Shown here piece after piece: positions 1-6,768 of a stretch of 7,255 bases of DNA. The stretch is from assembly GCA_945874855.1 (NCBI GenBank), contig CAMCIP010000118.1:1-7255 (forward strand), given 5' to 3'. Under the pieces are notes generated by a model. It had not been told where the DNA came from and ran no database searches. It was given only the letters and a program-made list of their open reading frames with translations. How positions within the stretch are numbered: the first letter of the stretch is position 1; the number at the start of each line of letters is the position of its first letter. Both the position numbers and the translations under genes were made by a program. Origin of the DNA: Brevundimonas vancanneytii. GTDB lineage: Bacteria > Pseudomonadota > Alphaproteobacteria > Caulobacterales > Caulobacteraceae.

Positions 1-1328
1 GCCAGCGCCCCCAGACCCACCGCCACCGACAGGCCGGCGGCCAGCATCAGCCGCTGACCGACTCCCCTCAGATCCCCGCGCTTCCAGGCCAGCATCGGCC
101 CGGCGGGCAGGATCAGGGCGGCGACGGTCATCAGCGGCGTGAAGGTCAGGGCGAAATAGGGCGGCCCGACCGAAATCGTCTCGCCCGTGAAGGCCTCGAA
201 GATCAGCGGATACAGGGTGCCCAGCAGCACGGTCACGGCGGCGACCGTCAGGAACAGGTTGTTCAGCACCAGCCCCGCCTCACGGCTGACCGGGGCGAAG
301 CTGCCGCCGGGGCTCAGCTTCGGCACGCGCCAGGCGAACAGGGCAAAGGCCGCGCCCGACGCGACGGCGAGGATGCCCAGCAGGGCCATGCCACGCTCGG
401 GGTCCACGGCGAAGGCGTGCACACTGGTCAGCACGCCGGACCGCACGAGGAAGGCGCCCAGCATGGAGAAGGTGAAGGCGAGGAGGGCCAGGAAGGTGGT
501 CCAGCCGGCCAGGGCGCCACGCCGTTCGGTCACCACCGCCGAGTGCAGCAGGGCCGCCGCCGCCAGCCAGGGCATGAAGCTGGCGTTCTCGACCGGGTCC
601 CAGAACCACCAGCCGCCCCAGCCCAGCTCATAATAGGCCCAGAAGGACCCGAGCGTGATGCCGACGGTCAGAAGGGCCCAGGATGCCAGCGCCCAGGGCC
701 GCACCCACCGGCCCCAGGCGGGCCAGATGGCCGAGCCCGCCCGCCCCTCGATCAGGGCCGCGACCGCCAGCGAGAAGCAGACCGACAGGCCGACGTAGCC
801 GCCGTAGAGCAGGGGCGGATGGAAGGCGAGCGCCGGGTCCTGCAGCAGGGGGTTGAGCGAGGCGCCCTGGATCGGTGCCGGGGTCAGACGGGTGAAGGGG
901 CTGGAGGTGAAGACCGCAAAGCCGACGAACAGGGCCGTCAGGGCCCCCTGGGTCGCCACAGCCGAGGCCTTCAACCCGAAATTCAGCCCGCGCGCGCCGG
1001 CCAGGATGGCCCCGAACGCCGCCATGACCAGGCACCACAGCAGCAGCGACCCCTCGTGATTGCCCCACGTCCCGGCCACCTTGTAGAGCGCCGGCTTGTC
1101 GGTGTGGCTGTTGGCCGCCACCACCTTCAGCGAGAAGTCCGAGGTCCAGAAGGCCAGCAGCAGCACGGCGAAGGCCAGGGCCAGCGCCACGGCCGCCGCG
1201 ACGGCCGCGCCCTGGCCGGCCCCGACCAGCAGCGGGCTGCGGCGCAGTCGGCCCCAACCGCTGAAGCCGGCCTGGGCCAGCGACAGGGTCAGCGCCAGGA
1301 TCAGGCAGAAGCTGCCGAACTCGGCCAT
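1..1328 (-). CDS. ccmF: Cytochrome c maturation protein CcmF (heme lyase subunit), C-terminus cut by window edge
   Basis: CcmF (CycK) is the large inner-membrane subunit of the System I heme lyase. It takes heme from holo-CcmE and joins it to CXXCH cysteines of apocytochrome c on the periplasmic side. About 442 residues are visible; the family is usually about 650, so the last third lies beyond position 1. The translation is a series of hydrophobic segments. It contains the tryptophan-rich WWD heme-handling motif (residues about 237-254, core WGGWWFWDPVENASFMPW) and conserved blocks NPLLQDPALAFHPPLLYGGY (159-178) and RSGVLTSVHAFA (296-307). His170, His262 and His304 match by context the E. 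coli heme-ligand histidines near 173, 261 and 303; the fourth would fall outside the window. The ATG at 1328-1326 shares one base with the TGA of ccmE, so translation is probably coupled. By analogy with cycHJKL operons, ccmH/cycL is expected next. Family assignment is near certain. Confidence 0.97.
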   Translation of the reverse strand, partial: MAEFGSFCLILALTLSLAQAGFSGWGRLRRSPLLVGAGQGAAVAAAVALALAFAVLLLAFWTSDFSLKVVAANSHTDKPALYKVAGTWGNHEGSLLLWCLVMAAFGAILAGARGLNFGLKASAVATQGALTALFVGFAVFTSSPFTRLTPAPIQGASLNPLLQDPALAFHPPLLYGGYVGLSVCFSLAVAALIEGRAGSAIWPAWGRWVRPWALASWALLTVGITLGSFWAYYELGWGGWWFWDPVENASFMPWLAAAALLHSAVVTERRGALAGWTTFLALLAFTFSMLGAFLVRSGVLTSVHAFAVDPERGMALLGILAVASGAAFALFAWRVPKLSPGGSFAPVSREAGLVLNNLFLTVAAVTVLLGTLYPLIFEAFTGETISVGPPYFALTFTPLMTVAALILPAGPMLAWKRGDLRGVGQRLMLAAGLSVAVGLGAL

Positions 1329-1798
1329 CACAGTTTGGGGCTGCCTTCTTCAGGACGCCATTCGCCGCGCGCCTTCAGCTTCTCGGCCACTTCGCGGGGC
1401 ATATAGGTCTCGTCGTGCTTGGCCAGCACCTGGGTGGCCTCGAAGCTGCGGTCGGGCCGGAAGGCCCCCTCGGCCACCACGCCCTGGCCCTCGCGGAACA
1501 GGTCGGGCAGGTCGCCGCGATAGGTCACGGGCGTGCGCGCCGCGCCGTCGCCAACCGTGAAGGTCACCGTGCCGTCGGCGCCGCGCCGGACGCTGCCCGC
1601 CTCGACCAGTCCGCCCAGACGCACGGCCCGGCCGGCCGGCGCGGCCTCTTCCGTGGCTTCGGACGGGGTGACGAAGAAGGTCACGCTGTCGCTCATGGCC
1701 CACAGGCTCAGGCCTACGGCCAGGGCCAGGACGGGCCCGGCGGCGGCCACGGCCCACAGACGGCGGCGGGCCTTGGGCGATTTCGGCAGCCAGCTCAT
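1328..1798 (-). CDS. ccmE: Periplasmic heme chaperone CcmE
   Basis: CcmE (CycJ) covalently holds heme through a histidine and passes it to the CcmF/CcmH lyase in the periplasm. The product is 156 residues, normal for the family. It has a basic cytoplasmic N-terminus (SPKARRR, about 7-13), one membrane anchor (about 14-35), then a beta-rich OB-fold domain. The heme-binding block reads VLAKHDETYMP, giving His128 as the covalent heme ligand and Tyr132 as the axial ligand (HxxxY type). The open frame continues upstream to 2254, but that stretch is antisense-free shadow of ccmI in another frame; the ATG at 1798 overlaps the ccmI stop as ATGA and gives the expected N-terminus. The polar tail after residue 145 is short and charged. 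It sits between ccmI and ccmF exactly as in cycHJKL operons. Confidence 0.96.
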   Translation of the reverse strand: MSWLPKSPKARRRLWAVAAAGPVLALAVGLSLWAMSDSVTFFVTPSEATEEAAPAGRAVRLGGLVEAGSVRRGADGTVTFTVGDGAARTPVTYRGDLPDLFREGQGVVAEGAFRPDRSFEATQVLAKHDETYMPREVAEKLKARGEWRPEEGSPKL

Positions 1799-2628
1799 GG
1801 CGTCCCCGGTGAGGGTGCGGCGGGCAGGCGCGCGATCAGATCGGCACGACGGGGGTCGGCGGGGTCCAGCACGGCGATCAGCGGGCCCCACATGGCCCGG
1901 ACCTCGGCCGCGTCGCCGCGCGTCAGGGCCAGTTCGCCCAGGAAATAGCGTGCCCCGAGCTGGTTCGGATCGCGCTGGACCGCCTCGCGGAAGGCGGCCT
2001 CCGCATCGCCGTCGATCCGGCCCTGTGCGGCCCTCACCAGGGATTCGCCCAGCCGCGCCCAGCTGACCGCGTCGTCCGGGTCCAGGGCCAGGGCCCGGCG
2101 GAAGGCCGAGGCCGCGCCGATCGGGTCGCCCGCCTCGAACCGGGCCGCGCCCAGCAGGTTCAGGGCCTGCCGGTCGTCCGGCCGGGTCCGCGCCGCCTCG
2201 CCCATGACAGCGGCCAGACGCGGCGCGTCCAGGGTCTCGGGCGTGCGGGCCCATTCCGCCACGCGCCGGGCATAGGGCTGATCCTCATAGCCGGCCTCGC
2301 CGACCACGGCGTAGAGCCCCAGTGCCACCAGCACGGCCAGGGCGGCCCCGATCAGCACCCGCTGCCGGTCGCCGGCGCCGCTGACCGGCGCCTCCATCTC
2401 GCGCGGGGCGCCCAGATGCCGACGCGCGGTCTCGGCCCGGGCCAGGGTGAAGGCCTCCTCGTCCAGCAGGCCGCGCGCCTTCAGACGTTCCAGCTCGGAC
2501 AGTTCGCGCGACAGGGCGTCGTCCGCCGGGGCGGCGGCCCGGGCCACCTCCGCGCGGCGCGCGACGCTCAGAATGATGAGGGCCGCTCCGGCGGCGGCCA
2601 GGCCCGTCAGGCCCCAGAAGGCGAACAT
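1795..2628 (-). CDS. ccmI: Cytochrome c maturation protein CcmI (CycH), TPR apocytochrome chaperone
   Basis: CcmI binds apocytochrome c in the periplasm and delivers it to the CcmF/CcmH heme ligation complex. The 277-residue product has the expected layout: a first membrane segment (about 4-23), a cytoplasmic stretch rich in Arg, Glu and Leu (about 24-90) of the kind that forms a coiled coil, a second membrane segment (about 91-109), the DQPYARR block just after it (116-122), and a periplasmic domain with TPR-like helices (about 152-184, 187-221 and 222-255; note the LGAARFEAGDPIGAASAFRRAL and DPDDAVSWARLGESL patterns). It is shorter than CcmI proteins that carry a long C-terminal extension. 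The ATG lies 18 nt after the stop of the unknown gene and has no clear Shine-Dalgarno sequence, which hints at coupling. Position directly before ccmE and ccmF supports the call. Confidence 0.93.
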   Translation of the reverse strand: MFAFWGLTGLAAAGAALIILSVARRAEVARAAAPADDALSRELSELERLKARGLLDEEAFTLARAETARRHLGAPREMEAPVSGAGDRQRVLIGAALAVLVALGLYAVVGEAGYEDQPYARRVAEWARTPETLDAPRLAAVMGEAARTRPDDRQALNLLGAARFEAGDPIGAASAFRRALALDPDDAVSWARLGESLVRAAQGRIDGDAEAAFREAVQRDPNQLGARYFLGELALTRGDAAEVRAMWGPLIAVLDPADPRRADLIARLPAAPSPGTP

Positions 2629-2646
2629 GACGAAGGCTCTAGCCGA

Positions 2647-4011
2647 TCAGAGGCTTCCCGGCGAGGCCCCGGCATCTCCCGGACCGGCTCCGGCCACCGC
2701 GACCCGGCGACGCACGGTGCGGGCCGGCTCGGCCGCATCCAGGGCTTCCAGCAGGCCGGCGACGTCCGTCACACGATCCAGGGCCTGCGCCTCGTTGGCG
2801 ACCTCCCCGCCATTGATCGCCAGGATCGCCTCGTCCGCCCAGTCGCTGAGCTCGGTGACCAGGGCCTCGACGCGCGTGCGGCGATCGGCCTCGGCGCCGA
2901 ACACGGCCGCCGGTCCGCGCAGGGCGGCCAGCAGACGGGCCCAGGCGGTGGCCGAGGCGACCACCCCCGGCTCGACCGCGCGATCGACCTCCGCCTCCTG
3001 GCGCGAGCTGCGGCCGCCGGTGCGGCTGCGGGTCCGCGGCGCCGCCTCGGCCAGGGCCCGTTCGCCGGCCTTGATCCAGACGCCGATCCGCTCGGCCATC
3101 GCAAGGCGGGCGGCGCGGATGTCGCGGCTCCACTCGCCCTGGGGATCGCGTTCCAGGGTGATGTCCAGCTGCGTCAGGGCGTCGGCGCACCAGCGGACGT
3201 CCTCGACCACGGCCTCGATCGCCGGCCCGTCGCCAGAGGGACTGAATCCGGCCACCCGATCCACCCGCCGGCGCACGGCGCGGATGATGCGCGCGACGAA
3301 GTCCGCCAGCTCGGACCCGCCCAGAAAATCTTCCCGCGCCGCCACACGCGATGTCTGGGTGACGATGCGCAGGATGGCCGGAGCGTCCGCCAGATGGGCG
3401 AACAGGATCTCGATCATCCGCGCGGCGCCGTCCGGCGCCACCGCCGCCGCGTCCTTCAGCAGCAGGCGCAGCCCCGCGATCTGATCCTCGCCCTGGCCGT
3501 TCAGCCAGTCGGGCAGCTGGCGGACGCCACCGCGCGCCAGATGCGCCAGGTCGAGACATCCGGCCAGTTCGACCAGCCCGGTCTGGCGCGCTTCTGGCGC
3601 CAACTCCGGAGGCCAGACGATGTCCGGCCGGTCGCGCACCACCCCCGCCGCCGTGCGGCACAGACGGTCGGCCACCTTTGCGGCGTCGGTGCCTTCCTCA
3701 TCGTCCAGAATGACCAGCAGGCTGCGGTCACCGCCGATGGCTTCGACCCAGAGGCGCGGCAGCACGCCGGCCGGAAAACCGAGATGTTCCACCCCGTCGG
3801 CCCTCGGCTGGAACAGGGGCAGGAGCGGGGCAAAGGTCAGGCGACGGCGGCGGCGCTCGGCGGTTTCCGCCTGCAGCATCGCCGACAGCTCTTCCGCCTT
3901 GTCGCCGCCCATCTGGGGCACGACGCGGGCCAGGGTCGCCAGGGCCCCTTCGGGACAGCGATCGATCAGGGCGGCCAGCGCCGCGCGATGCGCGGTCGAC
4001 AGCGCCGCCAT
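2647..4011 (-). CDS. Unrecognised cytoplasmic protein, about 454 residues, between a two-component system and ccmI
   Basis: I do not recognise this protein. There is no signal peptide and no convincing membrane segment; the sequence looks largely helical and cytoplasmic, rich in Ala, Arg, Glu and Leu. Landmarks (numbered from the ATG at 4011): a five-arginine run (53-57) leading into LTFAPLLPLF (58-67), then a block with EHLGFPAGVLPRLWVEAI (75-92), an acidic patch VILDDEEG (100-107), and a loop-like basic Ser/Arg segment near 325-340 that separates a helical C-terminal part. No nucleotide-binding, protease or nuclease motif is visible. Start choice: the frame also allows GTG at 4056 (15 residues more), but that one lacks a ribosome site and the extra codons include ATA and AGA, rare in such GC-rich genomes, whereas the ATG has GAGGAG at 4021-4026, 9 nt upstream. 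It follows the kinase in the same direction and precedes ccmI by 18 nt, so co-transcription is likely. Long length and GC-rich third positions support a real gene; function is unknown. Confidence 0.83.
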   Translation of the reverse strand: MAALSTAHRAALAALIDRCPEGALATLARVVPQMGGDKAEELSAMLQAETAERRRRRLTFAPLLPLFQPRADGVEHLGFPAGVLPRLWVEAIGGDRSLLVILDDEEGTDAAKVADRLCRTAAGVVRDRPDIVWPPELAPEARQTGLVELAGCLDLAHLARGGVRQLPDWLNGQGEDQIAGLRLLLKDAAAVAPDGAARMIEILFAHLADAPAILRIVTQTSRVAAREDFLGGSELADFVARIIRAVRRRVDRVAGFSPSGDGPAIEAVVEDVRWCADALTQLDITLERDPQGEWSRDIRAARLAMAERIGVWIKAGERALAEAAPRTRSRTGGRSSRQEAEVDRAVEPGVVASATAWARLLAALRGPAAVFGAEADRRTRVEALVTELSDWADEAILAINGGEVANEAQALDRVTDVAGLLEALDAAEPARTVRRRVAVAGAGPGDAGASPGSL

Positions 4012-4020
4012 CCGGAAGGA

Positions 4021-4026
4021 CTCCTC
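4021..4026 (-). promoter_or_regulatory. Shine-Dalgarno GAGGAG deciding the start of the unknown gene
   Basis: On the minus strand GAGGAG lies 9 nt before the ATG at 4011. The alternative GTG at 4056 has only a GC-rich, purine-poor leader and a TAA three codons upstream. This favours the internal ATG. Confidence 0.55.
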
Positions 4027-4082
4027 GCCGGATCTGGTCCGGCCGAATATCTTCACGCCGCAGGGTTAACGAAATGAAACGG

Positions 4083-5504
4083 TCAAGCTTCGGCCGCGGG
4101 CAGGTCCAGCGTCGCCTTCAGCCCCCCCATGTCGCTGGCGGCCAGGACCAGCCGTCCGCCATAGGCGCGGGCCAGTTCATCCACGATCGACAGGCCCAGC
4201 CCTGATCCCGGCGCGGACTCGTCCAGCCGTTCGCCGCGCTTCAGCACCGTGTCCAGCCGGTCGGCCGGCAGGCCCGGGCCGTCGTCCTCGACCACGGCGA
4301 CCAGCGTGCCCATGCCGGTGGCGCCGGCGGTCACCCGCACCCGGCGCACCCCCCATTTGCAGGCATTCTCCATCAGATTGCCCAGCATCTCCTGCAGGTC
4401 CTGACGCTCGCCGAGGAAATGCAGCGCGTCCGGCGCGCGCCAGTCGATCTCGATGGCCTTGGCCTCGAACACCCGTTCCAGCATGACGGCCAGTTCGTCG
4501 ACCACCTCCGCGACGGGGGTGCGCTCACCCAGGCCCTGGGCGCGGGCGGCGGCGCGGGCGCGGCGCAGATGGTGGTCCACCTGCCCCTTCATCACCTCGC
4601 TCTGGCGGCGCACCACATCAGCCAGCAGCCCGTCCTGACCGCGGGCCTCGGTCAGCATGACCGACAGCGGCGTCTTCAGCGCATGGGCCAGATTGCCGAC
4701 ATGGGTGCGCTGCCGATCCACCACCTCCTGATTATGGTCCAGCAGCCGGTTCACCTGCCCGGCCAGCGGGGCGATCTCCAGCGGATAGTCGCCCTCGATG
4801 CGCGTGGCCTTGCCCTTGCGGACGTCGGCGATTTCGATGCGCAGGGCGAACAGCGGCTGCAGTCCGATCCGCACCTGGATGAACACCGCCGCCACCAGAC
4901 CCGCCCCCAGGATCAGCAGGGCCACGCCCACCACGGTGGCGAACTGGCGCACCTCGGCGTCCACCGGCGACCGGTCGATCGCGGCCATGAAGACCACCGG
5001 CGTGGTCCGGCCGGGATAGAGTTTCAGCGTGGCCCCCACGCGCAACGGCGCCCCGTCGGGCGCGGTGGCATTGAAGGGGATCACATCGCCCGCCTCCGCC
5101 TGCAGCTGGCCGGGCAGGTCGGGCGGCACATCGAGGGTCGATTCCCACAGCGAGGCCGAGCGCGCCAGAATCCGCAGGCTTCCATCTCCGGCCGGCTCGG
5201 CGACCTGCCAATAGGCCCCGCCGAAGATGTTCAGCGTCGCCTCGTCGCGCAGGGGGCGGGTCGTCACGCCTTCCGGCGTCACCTCGGTGGCCAGCAGGAC
5301 TTCGTCCAGAAAGTCGGTCAGGTCCGAGCCCAGCCGCATCAGGGCCGATTCCCGGTAGGTGGAGGTCAGGATCAGGCCCGTGACCAGCAGCGCCGCCACG
5401 ATCCAGGCCGAGGCCAGCCAGATCAGCCGGCGCGTCAGCGACCGCGCGGGCCGTCCGAAGAAGCGGCCCCAGTCGGTGAACAGGCCCACCCGGGCCCGGC
5501 TCAC
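4083..5504 (-). CDS. Membrane sensor histidine kinase, PhoQ/FeuQ-like
   Basis: This is a 473-residue inner-membrane sensor kinase that should phosphorylate the response regulator encoded just upstream. Domains in order: short cytoplasmic N-terminus, membrane segment 1 (about 27-47), periplasmic sensor region (about 48-188), membrane segment 2 (about 189-210), HAMP linker (about 211-264), dimerisation/phosphoacceptor domain with NLAHALKTPLSVM (271-283; His274 is the phosphoacceptor), and an HATPase_c domain with N box NLMENACKWG (376-385), G1 DDGPGLP (407-413) and G2 GSGLGLSI (433-440). All catalytic boxes are intact. The H-box with ALKTP rather than ELRTP resembles PhoQ and rhizobial FeuQ kinases. 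The GTG start overlaps the regulator's stop as GTGA, showing a co-translated pair; a purine-rich GAGGCGGAAG stretch precedes it. The sensed signal cannot be read from the sequence; divalent cations, osmolarity or envelope stress are family-based possibilities only. Confidence 0.96.
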   Translation of the reverse strand: MSRARVGLFTDWGRFFGRPARSLTRRLIWLASAWIVAALLVTGLILTSTYRESALMRLGSDLTDFLDEVLLATEVTPEGVTTRPLRDEATLNIFGGAYWQVAEPAGDGSLRILARSASLWESTLDVPPDLPGQLQAEAGDVIPFNATAPDGAPLRVGATLKLYPGRTTPVVFMAAIDRSPVDAEVRQFATVVGVALLILGAGLVAAVFIQVRIGLQPLFALRIEIADVRKGKATRIEGDYPLEIAPLAGQVNRLLDHNQEVVDRQRTHVGNLAHALKTPLSVMLTEARGQDGLLADVVRRQSEVMKGQVDHHLRRARAAARAQGLGERTPVAEVVDELAVMLERVFEAKAIEIDWRAPDALHFLGERQDLQEMLGNLMENACKWGVRRVRVTAGATGMGTLVAVVEDDGPGLPADRLDTVLKRGERLDESAPGSGLGLSIVDELARAYGGRLVLAASDMGGLKATLDLPAAEA

Positions 5505-6181
5505 GCCGCTTCCGCCTCGCCGGCGAGGGGCATCAGCCGATAGCCCAGGCCACGCACCGTCTCGATCCGGTCAGGTCCGATCTTCTTGCGCAGGCGGCCG
5601 ACGAAGACCTCGATAGTGTTGGAGTCGCGATCGAAGTCCTGGTCGTAGAGGTGTTCGACCAGTTCCGTGCGGCCGATCACCCGGCCCTGATGCATCATCA
5701 GATAGTGCAGCAGGCGGTATTCCAGACTGGTAAGGCGCAGCGGCTCACCGTCGACACTGGCCCGGGCCGCGCGCGGATCCAGCCGCAGGGCGCCGCAGCT
5801 CAGCACCGCCGTCGCCACCCCCGCCGACCGCCGCAGCAGGGCCCGCAGGCGCGCCAGCAGTTCCTCGGTGTGGAAGGGCTTGGTCAGATAGTCGTCGGCG
5901 CCGGCGTCAAAGCCCGACACCTTGTCCGACCAGGCCCCGCGCGCGGTCAGGATCAGCACGGGCATGGTCTTGCCCTCGCGCCGCCACCGCTCCAGCACCG
6001 AGGCCCCGTCGATGCGGGGCAGGCCCAGGTCCAGCACCACCACGTCATAGGGTTCGGTGTCGCCCAGGAAATGCGCCTCCTCGCCGTCGGCGGCGTGATC
6101 GACGGCATAGCCGGCGTCGGACAGGGCGGCCTTGAGCTGACGCGACAGATCGACGTCGTCCTCGACCAGCAGAACCCTCAT
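5501..6181 (-). CDS. OmpR/PhoB-family response regulator, PhoP/FeuP-like
   Basis: This is a 226-residue DNA-binding response regulator. The receiver domain (about 1-115) has the acidic pair Asp8/Asp9, phosphoacceptor Asp51 (VVLDLGLPRIDG), Thr79 (ILTAR) and Lys101 (TKPF). The C-terminal winged helix (about 127-218) shows the expected SLEYRLLHYLM, recognition-helix DSNTIEVFVGRLRKKI and wing TVRGLGYRL patterns. The open frame runs 21 codons further upstream to 6244, but the ATG at 6181 gives the canonical MRVLLVEDD start and has GGGGAGA 8 nt before it. The gene begins one base after the stop of the PepSY-like gene and overlaps the kinase start by 4 nt, so the three form a tight unit. It probably autoregulates through the 11-bp-spaced repeats upstream of the operon (inference). 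PhoP or FeuP is the closest named type; I give no symbol because orthology cannot be tested here. Confidence 0.97.
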   Translation of the reverse strand: MRVLLVEDDVDLSRQLKAALSDAGYAVDHAADGEEAHFLGDTEPYDVVVLDLGLPRIDGASVLERWRREGKTMPVLILTARGAWSDKVSGFDAGADDYLTKPFHTEELLARLRALLRRSAGVATAVLSCGALRLDPRAARASVDGEPLRLTSLEYRLLHYLMMHQGRVIGRTELVEHLYDQDFDRDSNTIEVFVGRLRKKIGPDRIETVRGLGYRLMPLAGEAEAA

Positions 6182-6182
6182 C

Positions 6183-6554
6183 TCACCGTTCTCCCCGAAT
6201 GCGCCCGGTGCGGCCGTCGACCACGATCTCGGCGATGCGGCCACCCGGATACTCCCAGATCACCACCACGTCGTCGCCTTCCGAGCGGACGCCCACCCGA
6301 CGGCCGGGCCGTCCGCGCGAGACGTCACGCACAATGGCCTCCCGGTCGGCGCGCTGACCGCCGGGGTCCTGAAACTCCCGCGCCGACCGGCGAGCGAGGC
6401 GACGCTCCCGCCGCTCCTCGGCCCCGACGCGCGCATCCGCCTGGGTCCCGACCACCGGATCGACCCGGCCATCCAGCAGGGGGTCGGCCCGCGCGGCGCC
6501 CGGCAGGGCGGCGGTCAGGACGGCGACGAGGATCAGGAGGGAAACGCGGATCAT
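6183..6554 (-). CDS. Small secreted PepSY-like protein, first gene of the two-component operon
   Basis: The 123-residue product starts with a signal peptide (MIRVSLLILVAVLTAALPGA core; likely cleavage after Ala-Arg-Ala at 21-23), so it should be periplasmic. Residues about 24-70 are polar and strongly basic, including an ERRERRLARR run. Residues about 71-121 look like a single PepSY-type fold: a helix beginning REAIVRDVSRG, a VVVIWEY strand, and the closing EIVVDGRTGRIRGE hairpin with the typical DxxTGxI pattern. PepSY proteins are often encoded beside two-component systems and can modulate the kinase or an extracytoplasmic protease. Its stop lies one base before the regulator ATG. In Sinorhizobium, FeuN is a small periplasmic protein encoded with FeuPQ that restrains FeuQ; a similar role here is inference from position and size. 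A short AAGG precedes the ATG at 6554. PepSY membership is probable, not certain, because the domain is short. Confidence 0.8.
   Translation of the reverse strand: MIRVSLLILVAVLTAALPGAARADPLLDGRVDPVVGTQADARVGAEERRERRLARRSAREFQDPGGQRADREAIVRDVSRGRPGRRVGVRSEGDDVVVIWEYPGGRIAEIVVDGRTGRIRGER
6190..6196 (-). promoter_or_regulatory. Shine-Dalgarno fixing the response-regulator start
   Basis: GGGGAGA on the minus strand ends 8 nt before the ATG at 6181, inside the last codons of the PepSY-like gene. It supports the internal ATG over the longer frame that opens at 6244. Confidence 0.6.
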
Positions 6555-6577
6555 GACGGCCTTGTGGTCCAGTCCCT

Positions 6578-6595
6578 CTGAACGGCGGCTGAACG
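6578..6595 (+). promoter_or_regulatory. Operator candidate A: CTGAACG-N4-CTGAACG direct repeat
   Basis: Two perfect CTGAACG heptamers start at 6578 and 6589, an 11-bp period with a 4-bp spacer. This 7-4-7 layout is that of PhoB-type boxes bound head to tail by OmpR-family dimers. It lies 23 nt before the PepSY-like start codon, so bound regulator could repress that operon; alternatively it could activate the plus-strand gene, since TAGAAT occurs 7 nt downstream at 6603-6608. Binding by the neighbouring regulator is inference. Confidence 0.6.
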
Positions 6596-6660
6596 TCGGA
6601 TGTAGAATGATTTCACCGTTTGCCCAACCGCGTACCCCCGGGGGCGCGAGGGCCCGTCGC

Positions 6661-6711
6661 CGTTCAGGTGAATGAACCGCACCTGAAGCGCGCCGTTCAG
6701 ATGCGGCTCAG
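6661..6711 (-). promoter_or_regulatory. Operator candidate B: phased array of CTGAACG-type half-sites
   Basis: On the plus strand CGTTCAG (the reverse complement of CTGAACG) occurs at 6661-6667 and 6694-6700, 33 bp (three 11-bp turns) apart, with a degenerate GGCTCAG one further turn on at 6705-6711. Interleaved in the opposite orientation, TGAACCGCACC and TGAAGCGCGCC form a tandem 11-bp repeat at 6673-6694 (9 of 11 identical). The perfect heptamers are on the opposite strand to those of candidate A. The array ends 72 nt before the plus-strand ATG and about 106 nt before the minus-strand ATG. Confidence 0.55.
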
Positions 6712-6768
6712 GCGCGGTGCGCTTTCCTTCGGTCAACGTCGATCCACCCCGGAGCGACGCCCACGGCC

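Noticed and set aside
417..1406. 329-codon open frame on the plus strand opposite ccmF
   Set aside because: It is antisense to the highly conserved CcmF coding sequence and its translation is Gly/Gln/Arg-rich without any recognisable domain.
1799..2254. Upstream extension of the ccmE reading frame
   Set aside because: The extension overlaps ccmI in another frame, reads as low-complexity Gly/Arg/Pro, and the ATG at 1798 gives the normal CcmE N-terminus.
2416..4077. 553-codon open frame on the plus strand opposite ccmI and the unknown gene
   Set aside because: It lies antisense to two well-supported genes, its translation is low-complexity and rich in Gln, Gly, Arg, His and Asp, and it spans the boundary between them. 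High GC readily produces such frames.
6182..6244. 21-codon upstream extension of the response regulator
   Set aside because: The receiver domain starts at the ATG at 6181, which has a good ribosome site; the extension would overlap the PepSY-like gene.
6603..6608. TAGAAT as a plus-strand -10 element (ATTCTA on the minus strand)
   Set aside because: It matches the -10 consensus at 5 of 6 positions and lies 7 nt after operator candidate A, but no -35 partner is clear and it would give a leader of about 165 nt. Kept only as a remark.
6551..6736. 61-codon minus-strand open frame whose stop overlaps the PepSY-like start as ATGA
   Set aside because: It covers the operator repeats, has no ribosome site I can see, and its translation resembles nothing known. 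The ATGA overlap is the only point in its favour, so a leader peptide is not excluded but not supported.
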